DNA of 64,000 nucleotides from Gautieria morchelliformis (GCA_015179125.1 WHVA01000024.1:1-64000), one strand, 5' to 3'. Shown: positions 45,772 through 56,640, counted from the first letter of the stretch. Translations and numbers: made by a program. The notes: generated by a model not told the origin, from the letters alone.

Positions 45772-48044
45772 ATGCCGACGCACATAGACCCCCAGCCACC
45801 TGCCACATCACAAAGTCGCACAAGGGCAACCTGTTGGGTGCATTTATGCTCCTGCACCAAAATCAAGCATAATATATTCGATTTGCTGTATGGTGTTTCA
45901 ATCTCTTCTCGCATTGTTCTTGTACCATGCACCCATTTCTCTGATTATTTTCGAAATTTTCCAGTCACTCCTTACCTCTCCATTTCATCTTGTTATTTCT
46001 ATTTTCACAAGCGGCTGCACCCAGCGGAGTCTGAAATGACTTCGACGCGCGAGCTCTTGGGCGCTAAAGGGCCGGGTAGTAGTACATGCACAGTGAGACA
46101 GATTTCCCCCTCTCTCAGTAACAACTAAATTCACTGAGAGAGGCAAGTAAATTAGTCTAGTGTTCTTTCGATTTATTGACCTAGAAATCCTCTGTAGTGA
46201 ATTAATTTCTAGGTAGTGTATAATATACTTACAGTGACAACTAAATTCACTGAGAGAGTGAATTAATTTCTAGTCTATTCTTTTGAGCAAGCAGTCCATA
46301 CCTACTGCCTATAATTCCTGTCCTCTACACAACCACCGCTCAGCAATCCACAAGTAAGACTAGAGCCGACCTGTTAGCAGACCCGAGCGCGACAGTGCGC
46401 AGCAGGGAACAAGCTAGGGGCTTCCTCGACAGATACGGCTACCTAGCAAAAGACGACCTGTTGTCAACGGAACAGCTGAGAAATACGCTGCTGTCATTAG
46501 TTCACAACGTCAGTGGAAAGACCCTACAAGAAGGGCTCAGAGCCGTAGCAATCCTGATGATGGAAGAGGCGGCGAGGACGGTAGGAGCGGCGGTGAAGCG
46601 GCACGTAGAAAGAGGACTGGAACCGGTCCTCACAAAGATCGAGAAGGTAATAGAAGACGCGAAGGAAGCTGCAGAGATGGCGAAGACGAATACAGAAGGA
46701 GCCTGCAATGTAATAGAACATTTGGGCAACATATGCAAGCAGAGAGAGCAGGAGCGGGAAAACGGAGCAGGGAATGCAACATACGCAGCCGCAGTAAGAA
46801 GTAACGTACCGCTCTCACACCGCAATAACCTGGTGAAAGCGAAAGCGAAAGCCAGGCAGATACTGATCGACAGAGACCCGCAAGGAGAGCAAGACACCCT
46901 AGCAAACCTAACAGAACAAGAGTTGGTCGCGAAAGCAAACGAAGCTATCAGCAACCTAGAGGAAGATATCGAGCAAGACAACGTAGTTTTCATCGCCGCC
47001 AAAAAACTCGCCAACGGAGGGATAGTATTCAACCTAGAAACGGAACAGGCGGAAAAATGGATACAGATGAACAAAAGAACGTTTCTAAGCAAATTCGGCG
47101 GCACGGCCCCTATAAAAGACAAGGCGCTATCAGTAATAATCGAGTACGTACCCCTAAGTCACTCACCGGATGCCCTAGCGGAGATGAGGAAGATCAAAAG
47201 AGAATCGAGACTACCTGAAGGTTCACTGCTATCAACACGATGGATAAAACCAATACATAGGAGATCACCGGGTCAAAGGTCCGCTCATGTTATTGCAAAG
47301 TTCGCCACCACCGAAGCTGCAAATCGGAGCATAAGGGACGGTATAATAGTGGCTGGAAAACACATGTGGGTGAGGAGGATGAAAAGAGAACCACGTCGAT
47401 GCTTGAAGTGCCAAAAGTATAACGCCCGCCACATCGCTGCAGATTGCAACAGCCAGGACACATGTGGAACATGCGGAGACGAGCACAGAACCGCCGACTG
47501 CGAAGAAAATGACCCGGGTAAATATTACTGCGCAAACTGTGACACCCATGGGCATGCCTCATGGGACAGAACATGCCCCGTGTTCAGAGAAGTGTGCACC
47601 GCAGCAGAAAGAAGCGACCCAAAACATACCTATAAATACTTCCCGGACGAGAGCCCGTGGACATGGGAGCAACAAGGTGACACGGCGGACGCAGTAGACG
47701 CAGGGGAACTTTTAAAGAAGCTGAGCGCCCGGGAGGACAGAAGGTGGAGAGCAACGCAAGAGATGCACCGAAACGGAGAGTGGACAGATAGTGGGGACCA
47801 ACAAGAACCACAAGGGAGACATGACATACCACGGCTGCGAGCGAGGATGGAAGGCAGAGAAGCAGCCGGGGGAGAAAGAAGGGGCGCGAATCCACGAATC
47901 GGCAACAGAGACCAGGGATGGGAGAGGCTAGAGCAGGGAGAAATCAGGCAGAGCCGACTAGATGACTACGGAATCGGCGGCAACAACGACCAGACACGAG
48001 CAAGACGGCAAAGTGGCAGCGAAAATGACATACACCGAGAATGA
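45772..48044 (+). pseudogene. LINE-B ORF1 (RNA-binding, three zinc knuckles), split by solo LTR
   Basis: ATG at 45772 opens MPTHIDPQPPATSQSRTRAT, which is cut by the solo LTR at 45831. After the LTR and duplication the same frame continues TAQQSTSKTRADLLADPS and runs open to 48044; the joined product would be 589 residues. It has a long helical, lysine/alanine-rich region (about 46550-46860), a conserved middle domain (KKLANGGIVFNLET, VIIEYVPLSHSPDAL), three CCHC-type knuckles (CLKCQKYNARHIAADC, CGTCGDEHRTADC, CANCDTHGHASWDRTC near 47400-47580) and an acidic/arginine-rich tail. It is the best-preserved non-LTR ORF1 here. Confidence 0.85.
45832..46329 (+). repeat. Solo Copia LTR (498 bp) inside LINE-B ORF1
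   Basis: Starts TGTTGGGTGCATTTATGC, ends CCTCTACA, and is flanked by perfect CAACC duplications (45827-45831 and 46330-46334). It is closest to the Copia-2 LTR (shares GGCACCTACTGCCTATAATTC-like 3' end and CTAGAAATCAATTC blocks), less close to Copia-1. Insertion restored in silico keeps the ORF1 frame. Confidence 0.93.
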
Positions 48045-48059
48045 ACGATGAAACCTCAC

Positions 48060-48764
48060 AGATCAAAACGTTAAGAATCAGGCAACAGAACTAAATAAAT
48101 CGCTAACAGCAACGGCAGAAATACTAGCTAAGTGCCCGCACGACCAATATGACATTCCGCGATACAGGAACCGTATATTGACTTTTTGGGAAACGCCAAG
48201 GCCACACCTAGATGCTACACGGTGTACCCGAAGACCCACTACATACATAAAGGTGAAAGAACGAGATCCATGATGTTAATAAGCAAGAGACTCGCCACAA
48301 ACGGATGGAGCGCGGTAGACATAGGCTCGCCGGATGTCTGGGCGGTACGGGTGAAAACCAGCAACGGTGACGTGCTAATAATTAACATCTACTTGGACTG
48401 TGCAAGGTCTGACAGCATCAGAGCTATTCAGCGACACCTGCGAGAAAAAGCAGCAGAAAGGGGATCGAGGGAACTAGAAGTAGAAGGGATGATATGGCTG
48501 GGGTATTTCAATAGACATCACCCGATGTGGGATGAACTACGAAATTCGCACCTATTCACTAGGGCCAACCTAGACGAAGCACAAATGTTGTTGGATGCCA
48601 TAGCAGAGCATGGGATGCACATGGCGCTTCCAAAAGAGATTCCAACGCTCAGGGCCATGTCCACAGGAAATCACACGCGCACAGATAACATCTTTATATC
48701 ACCCTCGCTAGTAGAAAATCTGATCAGTTGCACAGCAGAGCCGGTAGATCAACCTCCAAAAAAC
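48060..48764 (+). pseudogene. LINE-B ORF2 N-terminus: APE-like endonuclease, broken
   Basis: The start (IRQQN, then LNKSLTATAEIL) is split by a one-base loss near 48088, and another shift occurs near 48160. The main frame 48186-48764 reads FLGNAKATPRCYTVYP, VINIYLDCARS-like text, WLGYFNRHHPMW, LPKEIPTLRAMSTGNHTRTDNIF. The catalytic GDFNRHHP is GYFNRHHP here: Asp is replaced by Tyr, which should abolish nicking. The frame ends at DQPPK; the next residues TDHFPVDT are at 20222 on the minus strand. Confidence 0.8.
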
Positions 48765-49662
48765 ATAATCATGAGACACAGCAGCCATTGCTTGCAACCT
48801 GCAAAAATCAGATAAGGCTGGGAATATGCATGAGGTTCCGACCGTCCTAGAGTTCACCCTCACGTCTTTCGCGATGTCCGACAAGGCACTGGAAGCTCAG
48901 TTCAGCGAAACACACAGCGGACGAAAGTGATCGATGACATGAACCCGACACCGTCCCTAATTGTTGATGCAGTGGCTGGGGTCAATGTTGCCACTTCTGA
49001 CATCGATATTTTCATTACAGTATGGGCGACTTGGCGCCCCCTCTTGGACAAGGTCAAGCGGTTTGCCGACATTGTGGATAAGGCCTCAGAGGTATAGTTC
49101 AAATGCCGGGGGTCTCCCAGGTCATCTCATGGGCATGGTTTGCTTTATTATAGGTCAACCCTTATGCAAACATGCATGGTCTATCCTGTCTATTGCGCAC
49201 AAGGTAAGCATATCGCATGCACCAGCTAGATATATATATCTGACGTCTGGCCAGACGCTCATTGCTCAGAAGGACCGAGACGATAGCATCAATGAGCTTG
49301 CGAAAACCATTGGAGACACCTATATGTTCGTCCACTCGGCAGAGGCGTTGAAGATAATTGATTCGCAAAAGCAAATTATCATGTCTTTGACAACTGGCAC
49401 GATGCAGTGTAGTTACTTTATCCGCGACTATGCCAAACACAAGGACTTCTGTATGTTTGTTCCCACTTTGTCAGGTGGGGATAGCGTTGACCATCATTCA
49501 GGGAAAAGAACCGTGAAAAATCTAGTGTCAGAGGATGACAGAAAGGTCAATCAATACCATGAATCTTTCAGAAAACTCTTACAACAGCATGCCGTGATTC
49601 TTACTGAAATCACTGTACTACGTGTTCTGAATGTTGTGGGCGACGTCAGTGAGTTTTGCTGA
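48765..49662 (+). pseudogene. C2/NACHT gene 2, middle part, truncated before NACHT
   Basis: Plus-strand exons parallel gene 1: AIACNLQKSDKAGNMHEVPTVLEFTLTSF (uninterrupted at the site where gene 1 carries LINE-A), a frameshift near 48925, VIDDMNPTPSLIVDAVAGV, then NPYANMHGLSCL, INELAKTIGDTYMFVH, CSYFIRDYAKHKDF, and YHESFRKLLQQHAVILTEI ending at VVGDVSEF. Introns with GT-AG borders fall at the same positions as in gene 1. The match stops at about 49660, before the P-loop domain. This half gene continues the C2 part found at 20223-20660. Confidence 0.72.
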
Positions 49663-51569
49663 TTTGGGACCTTGATTGGATTTACAAAGAGGGATGCTGT
49701 CGTGATAGTGTCATTGTGAAATCTGCAATAGAGTGATGCAAGACCAAGTGAGGTGTCGTGATCTGCATCGATGCTGACTTCGAGGCGAAGCGACTCCTGA
49801 AACGCAAATTGAATGGAGAAGCAATCACTGTTGTAAACTGGCATATATTGCTTCTCTATTTACTATGTCAGCGCCGCCTGTGCTGTGAACCGGCATGTTC
49901 CCAGGCCTATCCACATTAGGATACTCCTATTTAGGTCCCACTCCACTGTCCCCTGACCGAGCACTCACATATGCATCTGTATGCATAAGTAGCTAGCTCA
50001 GTAGCTACAATGAATCGATCGGTTTCAGCCCATCCACTCACATAGCTTGAGTCCGGTTGAGTGAGTTAACAGCGTCCTCACTAGTGTTTCGTCTCTTGCG
50101 CATAGTGCGCATCGTGTCTTGTTCTGGCCTTCGTCTCTCCCCGCCTCCCTCCTCGCATTCTAACAACAATCACGTCCACATAGACCCGTCACCCATTACA
50201 TAAAGTGTGATCATCAGGTACCACACGTGGCAACACATCACATCCCTGAACCGCTTCAAGTAAATATGGTGCGTGTCTGTCAATGTCTCTGTCACGGAAA
50301 GTCAGCACCATGAACGTTCTTCGTAAACCATCACTATCCCTCACAGACCAAGCAAGGCTCACTTCAGTATACTGACAATTACACCACCACGTGCGATGGG
50401 TCCAACCGAATGAGATGAGTGAGGGTATTGCGGCACCGCGCGCTGCCGGGAGCTGAGAATAGAAACAGGCGGTTGGATTCGAAGATCGAATCAGGCGCGC
50501 GCGCTTCTGGCGATTGGTTGATTGACAGGAGGCAGGCTTCTGGGCTTCTGCTTCCTAAGCTGATGCATGCCTTGTGGCGTGGCGAAAGTGGTCTGCGCGC
50601 CTGACGTGAATCACGCGCAAATGGGTATAACGTCAATACACTGATCCCCGATCGTGATATACACTGCCATGTGATGTTGATCGAACGGGGAAGCGCTCTC
50701 CTGGGTAAATGAGCCTGGGGAAGCAGCCGCGTGTTGGACACGTGCCAGGAGGTGCCACGGTACGAGTGTCCAGGGACACGCATTCGCTCGCAGACTCCCA
50801 GGGAGAAAGTACAATGGCGTGCTTGTTGGGGACGCGAGAAGGGTATAAATGTGAGTATCGTGCTCAGAGGAGGACCGAGGCCGCCAGGAGTGGAGCAGAC
50901 ATGGAATGTTCGGAGTTAGCCTCGGGATCGATCTCCATGGAGGTGGAGATCGATTTCCATGGAGGAGGAGACTTTTCTGTTCTAGATTGTTCTTGCCATC
51001 TTCCCTCCTTTGTTATTGTTAGTTTTAATTCCTGTTCCTTTCCACGTACACTAGATAGTTGCTGACAGCTACTTACAGCGGAGATGAGGATGCCCTTCGA
51101 GTTTACAAAGTGTCTTTCACGGCTCGAGCCCCCTCCGTTGAGAAGTGGAGTAGTGTCTTCCGGGCTTGGGCTCAAGCAGCCACTGAAAGCCGAGTCGAGC
51201 CTGGCCTAGGACCCAGAAGCAACCTTACATTGCTGCGGGACATGCGGCGGCTGATGCCGGCCTACGGCGCGTAGCGACTAAGCGCTGTCGGCTGTGGGAA
51301 GCAGTGACGCAATGTGGACACATGTCAGGAGCAGGAGGTGTCCACGGCTCCGGCAGAGTGGTCTGAGAAAGTATTTATGCAGTGTATCCATGGGGGTGCT
51401 GCTGTGATACGGTTATACATTGAGAAGCAGCCTCTTCGCTGTCACCTCGCAACCCTCGCTCTTCTCTCACCTCGCAACTCTTCCCTCGCTATGCCCCCTG
51501 CCGAATGATGCACTATAATTGAATTGGTAATCACACGTGCTACGTATATCCCCGACTCCGACTGAAAAA
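49663..51569. other. No gene recognised; promoter-like stretches
   Basis: No domain is seen on either strand. GGGTATAAATG at about 50841-50851 is a good TATA-like box but leads only to a short frame at 50901. A 10-bp inverted repeat ATCGATCTCC / GGAGATCGAT lies at about 50930-50957. Frames at 50379-50783 (minus) and 50709-51065 (plus) look random. Confidence 0.4.
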
Positions 51570-52669
51570 TAGTGTTCTCCGGGCTCGGGCCGGGCTCGAA
51601 AGCCCGGGTCAGGGCCGGGCTTTGGAGGGCTCGGGCCTCCCAAAATTGAAGCCCGGTCCAGGACGAGGGCTCGGGCTCGGCCGGGCTAAAGCCCGGGCCT
51701 GTGGGTGGGACTCGCTGTGGTGAATTTGGACCGTACTGGGAGGCGGTGGACTGTGCATCCACACCGTAAGTTGAGGTGGGATTATGTACTTGTGCACCAT
51801 ACTTGTGCAAGGGGGGGTGGAGGGTGCGTAGACACCATACAGAGAGGAGGCGTACATCGCGCGCCTATGGACCGTTCTGGGTGCCTGTGGACCATAGTGG
51901 GAGGGGCCTCTAAGCAAGGTCTCGCTTCTCGAACGGGGTATATCTTCCGTCCTGATTCCTTGCGCGCAGCTCACTCACGCGCGTGCTGATCGCAGCCACC
52001 AGCTACATCGCCAACCTCAATCAGTCGAGCAAGATTCTCCCCGCGCGCGCTGGAGGCGCAGGTCACGCGCCTGAGCGAGATCAATGAGACTCTCACTCAC
52101 TGTTGCGCACCACACAGGCCACATGTCTACTGACCTCGACCTCGGCTTCACGCCCCCAAGGGCATTTTGATGAGCACCAGACCGAGCCTGACGTCGAGCA
52201 GTGTCTCGAGTAACGCACGCTCTCACCGCCGGCGGATGTGCACCCCTCGCTGATGTAACAGCAGCACCAGGGGCACCCGCAACACCACCACCCACAGGAC
52301 ACGCTGTACCACCGCCACAGTGACGGGTGCGGGCGCATGAAAATAGGGGGAAGTATGTGACCGCATGGATCCCAGGTGGGCTGCATGTGGTGGAGGATGA
52401 AAGCAAAGGTATAACAAATTCAGTGCATTTGGGTATACATATAGTATATATGTGTGTGTATTTGCTGGTGTCAAACGACAATCCTTGATGGCGGCAACAA
52501 TGGAGGTTCCCACCAAAAGCCTCAGGCTTAAGGGCCGGGCTCGGGCTTCCCAGATCTCAAGCCCGGCCCTTCCAGCGGGCTTTCTGAGGCTTGGGCCGGG
52601 CTCGGCTCGGGCTTTGCAGGGCCGGGCTCGGGCTCAGCCCGGGCTTACGCCCGACCCGGGAGACCACTA
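51570..52669. mobile_element. Non-autonomous hAT element (1,100 bp) with 8-bp target duplication
   Basis: Left end TAGTGTTCTCCGGGC and right end (complement) TAGTGGTCTCCCGGG form terminal inverted repeats of the hAT TAGNG type. The flanking 8-bp duplication is CTGAAAAA at 51562-51569 and 52670-52677, perfect, and 8 bp is diagnostic for hAT. About 140 bp at each end is packed with CCGGGCTCGGGC-type words in both orientations. The middle has no transposase; it contains a 154-codon minus frame (52017-52481) without recognisable domain, so it may be filler or captured DNA. Confidence 0.9.
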
Positions 52670-52677
52670 CTGAAAAA

Positions 52678-53016
52678 GCAGGGAGAGTTCTCAGGTTCTG
52701 TCGCAGAGCCACATCATGGGGTCGGATGACCGACAATCGAGACTCTGGAGCATGCTGGTCAAACGAGCCATGTGTGACAAGGTCACACCACCAGCGCGCG
52801 GCTTTAGTGATGATGCGTTCTTTACAGACGTCCAACCGTCATAGCCAACAATCAAGGTACTTCTGACAGAAGTCCTATGCCAGAACTCATGTTGGTCAAG
52901 CTCCTGGAACTCTCACTTTAACCAATCAGAATAAAATGCATAGTGGTCGTACCAGATAGAGGGAGAGGGTACACTTCTAATTATGTTGCATGTACAGGTG
53001 TCCCTAACGGATCATT
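52678..53016. other. No gene recognised
   Basis: Short spacer between the hAT element and the amidase remnant. No structure seen. Confidence 0.4.
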
Positions 53017-53830
53017 TCAGTCTTCGTTCGACCCAAGAATATCCTTCAATTGAGTCTTTGGGATGGCCGCCGGGGAAGCTAATCGCTTGAGCCGTTTGTG
53101 CCTCTCCTGCTCGTACGCGAATGCGTAACTGATCAAGTTAAATTCTGAAAATGCCGTTCTCAATAAATGATATTCCGCACGGAATGCCAGGCACAGTAGT
53201 GATTGCAGGGTTGGCTGGCGTTGGCACAACGCTGTCTGGTTGAAACCCGAGTGGAACTACACAACATAGTGAGGTGCACTGAAACACTATATAGCTATTA
53301 GAAGCCTCAAGCTCAACTTACCCGTAACGATGGGGTATCCTGTGATCGCTCCTGGTTTAGAGGTGAAACCTGAGAGATCGTCAAATTGGTGATATAATAT
53401 GTTTATCAAGTGCAGAAAGACATGCTACTGGTGGGTAACAGAAGGGCGTCCAGTTTAAACTTTTGAAGAGTACCGTCGATGTTGCGAGTGCGACCCATGT
53501 CGGCCGCTGCCAGAGGCTGGAAAAATGAGGCATGGACTTCGGTTGCTTCCGAAGTGATAAATCTGACGTTCTATGAGTACCATATTTCCGAATCCGTGAG
53601 TTCACTTACTCAGATTGAGAAGTGTAGAACGGCGGTATCAGTTCTAAATTAGCGTGTTCAGTGTTGAATGTAATGAGATCGGCCATGTTCTTCACCCCGG
53701 TTGGTACTTCGACAAGACCAGCGATGTATTTGTTGACATCCACCGAGAATAACTCACCCGCATGTCTTAAAGATGATATGTTACTGTCAGTCACGCTGGA
53801 CACCTTGAAATCCACGCTGAGCACAGTTCA
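53017..53830 (-). pseudogene. Amidase-family protein, C-terminal part only
   Basis: Exons on the minus strand read FSVDVNKYIAGLVEVPTGVK and FNTEHANLELIPPFYTSQS, then FITSEATEVHASF and LQKFKLDALLLPTS, then FTSKPGAITGYPIVT, then VPLGFQPDSVVPTPAN with PGIPCGISFI, joined by introns of 45-65 bp with GT-AG borders. The order and the text LDALLLPT, GYPIVTVPLGF and PxGISFI are those of the C-terminal third of amidase-signature enzymes (amide hydrolysis with a Ser-Ser-Lys triad). The catalytic N-terminal part is absent, and a one-base shift near 53155 separates the last segment AFSEFNLISYAFAYEQ. So this is a truncated, inactive copy. Confidence 0.7.
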
Positions 53831-54054
53831 TTTTGAAGGTATGAGCTCTTGTGCATCTGGGTGTGCTCGCTGTGTATCTTAGATTATGGACATCATTGAA
53901 GCATTTGGCAACATTTATCTTTCACCCCCGCAACTGCTTCTATCTACCCTATTGTTGTAGGTTCTGAGTCACTGCACACGTGTCCTCGGCTGTTCAAACG
54001 CTCTCATTGTCTCAAGATATGACATCGGATATAAAGGACCCTATTCTCAAGGCT

Positions 54055-54345
54055 CTACATAGCATACTGTACTTGGTCAAGATTTTTCTCCTTCCAAGAT
54101 GATAATTTGAGTTCGCGTGTCTTATTATGTGTGACAAATTGATCTATGGCCCATTCCTTGACGAACAGTTCTTCTTCTATGATGATGTGCGGACTTTTCT
54201 CGAGTAGACTGTCAAGATATTTGACATGGATCGGGGTTTCGTTGGGTTGGATGATCTGGATAAAATACATCATCAGGGGAGGGACGGGAGCTTTTATAGG
54301 GTTATGTTTTCGGGTGTGGCGACACTCAAGAAGGTGAGCGTCAAG
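54055..54345 (-). CDS. Hypothetical ORF fragment
   Basis: A minus-strand frame open from about 54345 to a stop at 54055 reads HNPIKAPVPPLMMYFIQIIQ, then PIHVKYLDSLLEKSPHIIIE and LKLSSWKEKNLDQVQYAM. The composition is protein-like (amphipathic, no low complexity) and it looks like the last exon of a gene. No family is recognised and the upstream exons are not found. Confidence 0.35.
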   Translation of the reverse strand, partial: LDAHLLECRHTRKHNPIKAPVPPLMMYFIQIIQPNETPIHVKYLDSLLEKSPHIIIEEELFVKEWAIDQFVTHNKTRELKLSSWKEKNLDQVQYAM

Positions 54346-54546
54346 GTCCGTTCAAGAGACTGCGAAGTTGGGTTGGGGCATTCGGTTTGGTGTCGTACGT
54401 CCAGCCCTCAGCAAACACATCGCATGCCACATAGTCAGGCTACTCACTTATAAACACAACGATAGTCTTTTCGAGCTCAAACTATGCCCCAAAGTGAATC
54501 GTGTTCCCCCACGCATCAAACCCGCTCAAGTCAGCAGCAGCAGCAA

Positions 54547-54850
54547 TCTGCATTTTTTCGAGGATTATTCATCCATTGGTAGTGTCTGTCCGATTAATCG
54601 GGTTACTTGCACCCACCGTTGTACGGTATTATCCCATGAACCTCGCATGGACATCGTTGTGACTAATCTCTCCGTTTAATCAGACTCCACCAACCGGAGG
54701 GTTTTTTTTTTCGGGGATTACACATGCATTCATAGCCTCTCTCCGAATAATTGGCCTCCTTGCACCAACCTTGGGGTTTCTTTTTTCGAGGATTACACAT
54801 CTCCGATACATCGGGATCATTGTAGCAGCTGTTGTGACCAATCAGCTTCC
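54547..54850. repeat. Three diverged copies of a T-run/GGATTACACAT repeat
   Basis: TTTTTTCGAGGATTATTCAT (about 54550), TTTTTCGGGGATTACACAT (about 54708) and TTTTTTCGAGGATTACACAT (about 54781) each are followed by CTCCGA/GTCCGA, then TTGCACC. In the minus strand two of them encode the peptide CNPRKKKPxGW twice in one frame. Confidence 0.5.
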
Positions 54851-55198
54851 TGTATGACTCCATTGTCATTATTCCGCTCTGTCCATTTCATGTTTATTTA
54901 ATTTTTCTGTTACTGTTAAAAAGCCCTTGGCTTATGTTGCCTCTTGCCTTTCCCTGTTATTCACGTCCTTTCTTCTCATTCTCACCCCCACACTTTCAAG
55001 TTTGATTCACTCTCATCCTTTGACTCATCAACAAATCCACGAGTCATTCCCCGGTCACCTTTCCATTGCTTTAAATTTCTGTGGTTACTGGAGCATACTT
55101 TCTTTCAAATATCATACATGGCCCTTACATATTATGTACATGGATACTCAGGACTCAGTGCCGACTTGTGCATGAGCTGCGTTGGGATCCTGGTGCGT

Positions 55199-55792
55199 TG
55201 GTCTCCATGCAGCATCCCATCACAGAAACAGAGCTTGAGATCACTATTAAGAGAAGATTCACATACTATGCCAACCCCAGGCATGCAGAGGGTTTCTCGG
55301 GTCCACTTCAGGAACTTTGCCTGTTCTTTAGTGATGCTATGATGCATGATTCATTGTTTTTGTTACATCACTCCTAGCCATCCCTTACGTTCATTCTTCC
55401 ATTGTCCGTGCATGTTGACTCATTGACACACACAGGAACTCCTCAGAGAAGTGTTGAGCAGCAATCCATGATGACTTTGACACACCAACAAGTCCGATCT
55501 ATAAAGACCTTGCGGGCTTGGATCTCAACTTACTAGGGACTGACACAGGCCGCCCAGACTGCCTGGATCACCACCCTCGCTGTTCTCTCATCACAGCCAT
55601 CATCTGTGCCATCACTGGGTTGCTCCATCAGCAGCTCATGGAACCAGAGCTTGAGATCACTATTAAGAGAAGATTCGCATACTATGCCAACCCCAAGCAT
55701 GCAGAGATATTCTTGGTGAGTGGTGGTTCCTCTTCAGGAACTTTGCCTGTTCTTTAGTGATTCTATGATGCACGATTCATTGTTTCATCCTT
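55199..55792 (+). repeat. Direct duplication of about 165 bp
   Basis: Bases 55199-55365 recur at 55618-55792 with about 90% identity (CAGAGCTTGAGATCACTATT, GCCAACCCC, CAGGAACTTTGCCTGTTC), with a 15-20 bp indel after the CATGCAGAG block. Both could encode ELEITIKRRF and YYANPxHAE. The 253 bp between show no structure. Confidence 0.7.
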
Positions 55793-56571
55793 TTCATGTG
55801 TGTTCCATCTGCAGTGTTGGAAACTAGCGCCATTCTCACATCTGTTGTGCACAGGATACTGACTGGTGGATGGTCAGGTCCGGTGGCAGGTCATCAAAAT
55901 TCAACAATGAATCCAAGCACAAGAGTGAATTCTGAACACCTAATAAGACTAGGTTGAAACAGTTGTTGAGGGACTCTGATGATGGATGGGCACATGGATT
56001 GACAACATGTCTCAGCAGAGATGATGCCAAAACAGATGGTAATAAGCCAACAGTCATGACATACAAAGCTAAATGGTGCTAATCTTCTGTAAATACTTGC
56101 TCTACTCACTACGCGACACTTCTCACATTTCTCACACCATACAGCCGGGGAGTTACTATAGGGTAAAATTTAGACAATGTAATCCTGTTTTGACACCCAT
56201 GTCGTGCGGCTTCCTCCCTGTTGAGACATGCAGGAGGCGTGCGACGCTCAGGGATGCCCTGGGCCAGCAGGGGCAGGGGTGGACTGGGGTTGGGGTTGGG
56301 GTTGGTGGCTGTGGAGGATGGTGGGGGACATGGGGTTTCAGCCAGCTGGTGATGCCATGGGCCTAAGGGCTTCTCTCAAGAAATAGATATCAACACCCTT
56401 TCCATTAGACAATCACCTAATGGAAAACATTCTATATGATGGAATTATTCTATGATATACACCTCCTCCTTGCCTGAAATCCTGGCCGGAGCGAAGCGCA
56501 GGCCAGGCTTGTATATGTTTAAGCATATACTCAAAAGTATTACAGACCCTGATAATGAAATTTCAATTAAC
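55793..56571. other. No gene recognised; G-rich tract and hairpin
   Basis: A G-rich tract of GGGGTTGGGGTT type lies at about 56265-56325. At about 56480-56510 a GC-rich hairpin CCTGGCC / GGCCAGG with GCGAAGCGC in its loop stands out in AT-rich DNA, followed by the SINE-like unit. Confidence 0.4.
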
Positions 56572-56640
56572 CAGACTAGGGTTCGAACCTGGGACCCCAT
56601 TAGTATATAGTGTGCTTTACCAACTAAGCTATTTGGTCTA
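56572..56640 (-). ncRNA. tRNA-like unit, probable SINE head remnant
   Basis: On the minus strand TAGCTTAGTTGGTAAAGC matches the Pol III A box and D arm (GCTT/AAGC stem), and about 30 nt later GGTTCGAACCC matches the B box and T arm. The acceptor ends do not pair and the anticodon stem is imperfect, so it is not a working tRNA. A tRNA-derived SINE or tRNA pseudogene is likely; its body would run toward 56450. Confidence 0.55.

Larger units (their letters stand above)
45601..48764 (+). mobile_element. LINE-B, 5' segment
   Basis: Begins GGGGAACTCTTTTGCACTCC, homologous to the LINE-A 5' end at 12026. Holds ORF1 (interrupted by a solo Copia LTR) and most of the endonuclease of ORF2. It ends after CCTCCAAAAAACA at about 48764, just before the last endonuclease motif, where C2/NACHT gene 2 resumes. 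The 3' segment is at 16786-20222 on the minus strand. Confidence 0.8.

Noticed and set aside
11325..49662. Palindromic amplification: C2(+)-LINE(+)-LINE(-)-C2(-) and its mirror at 41-50 kb
   Set aside because: The halves are complementary parts, not duplicate copies, and join seamlessly after one inversion; a simpler explanation than two inverted duplications.
56572..56640. A functional tRNA gene
   Set aside because: A and B boxes are present but the acceptor arm does not pair and the anticodon stem is defective.
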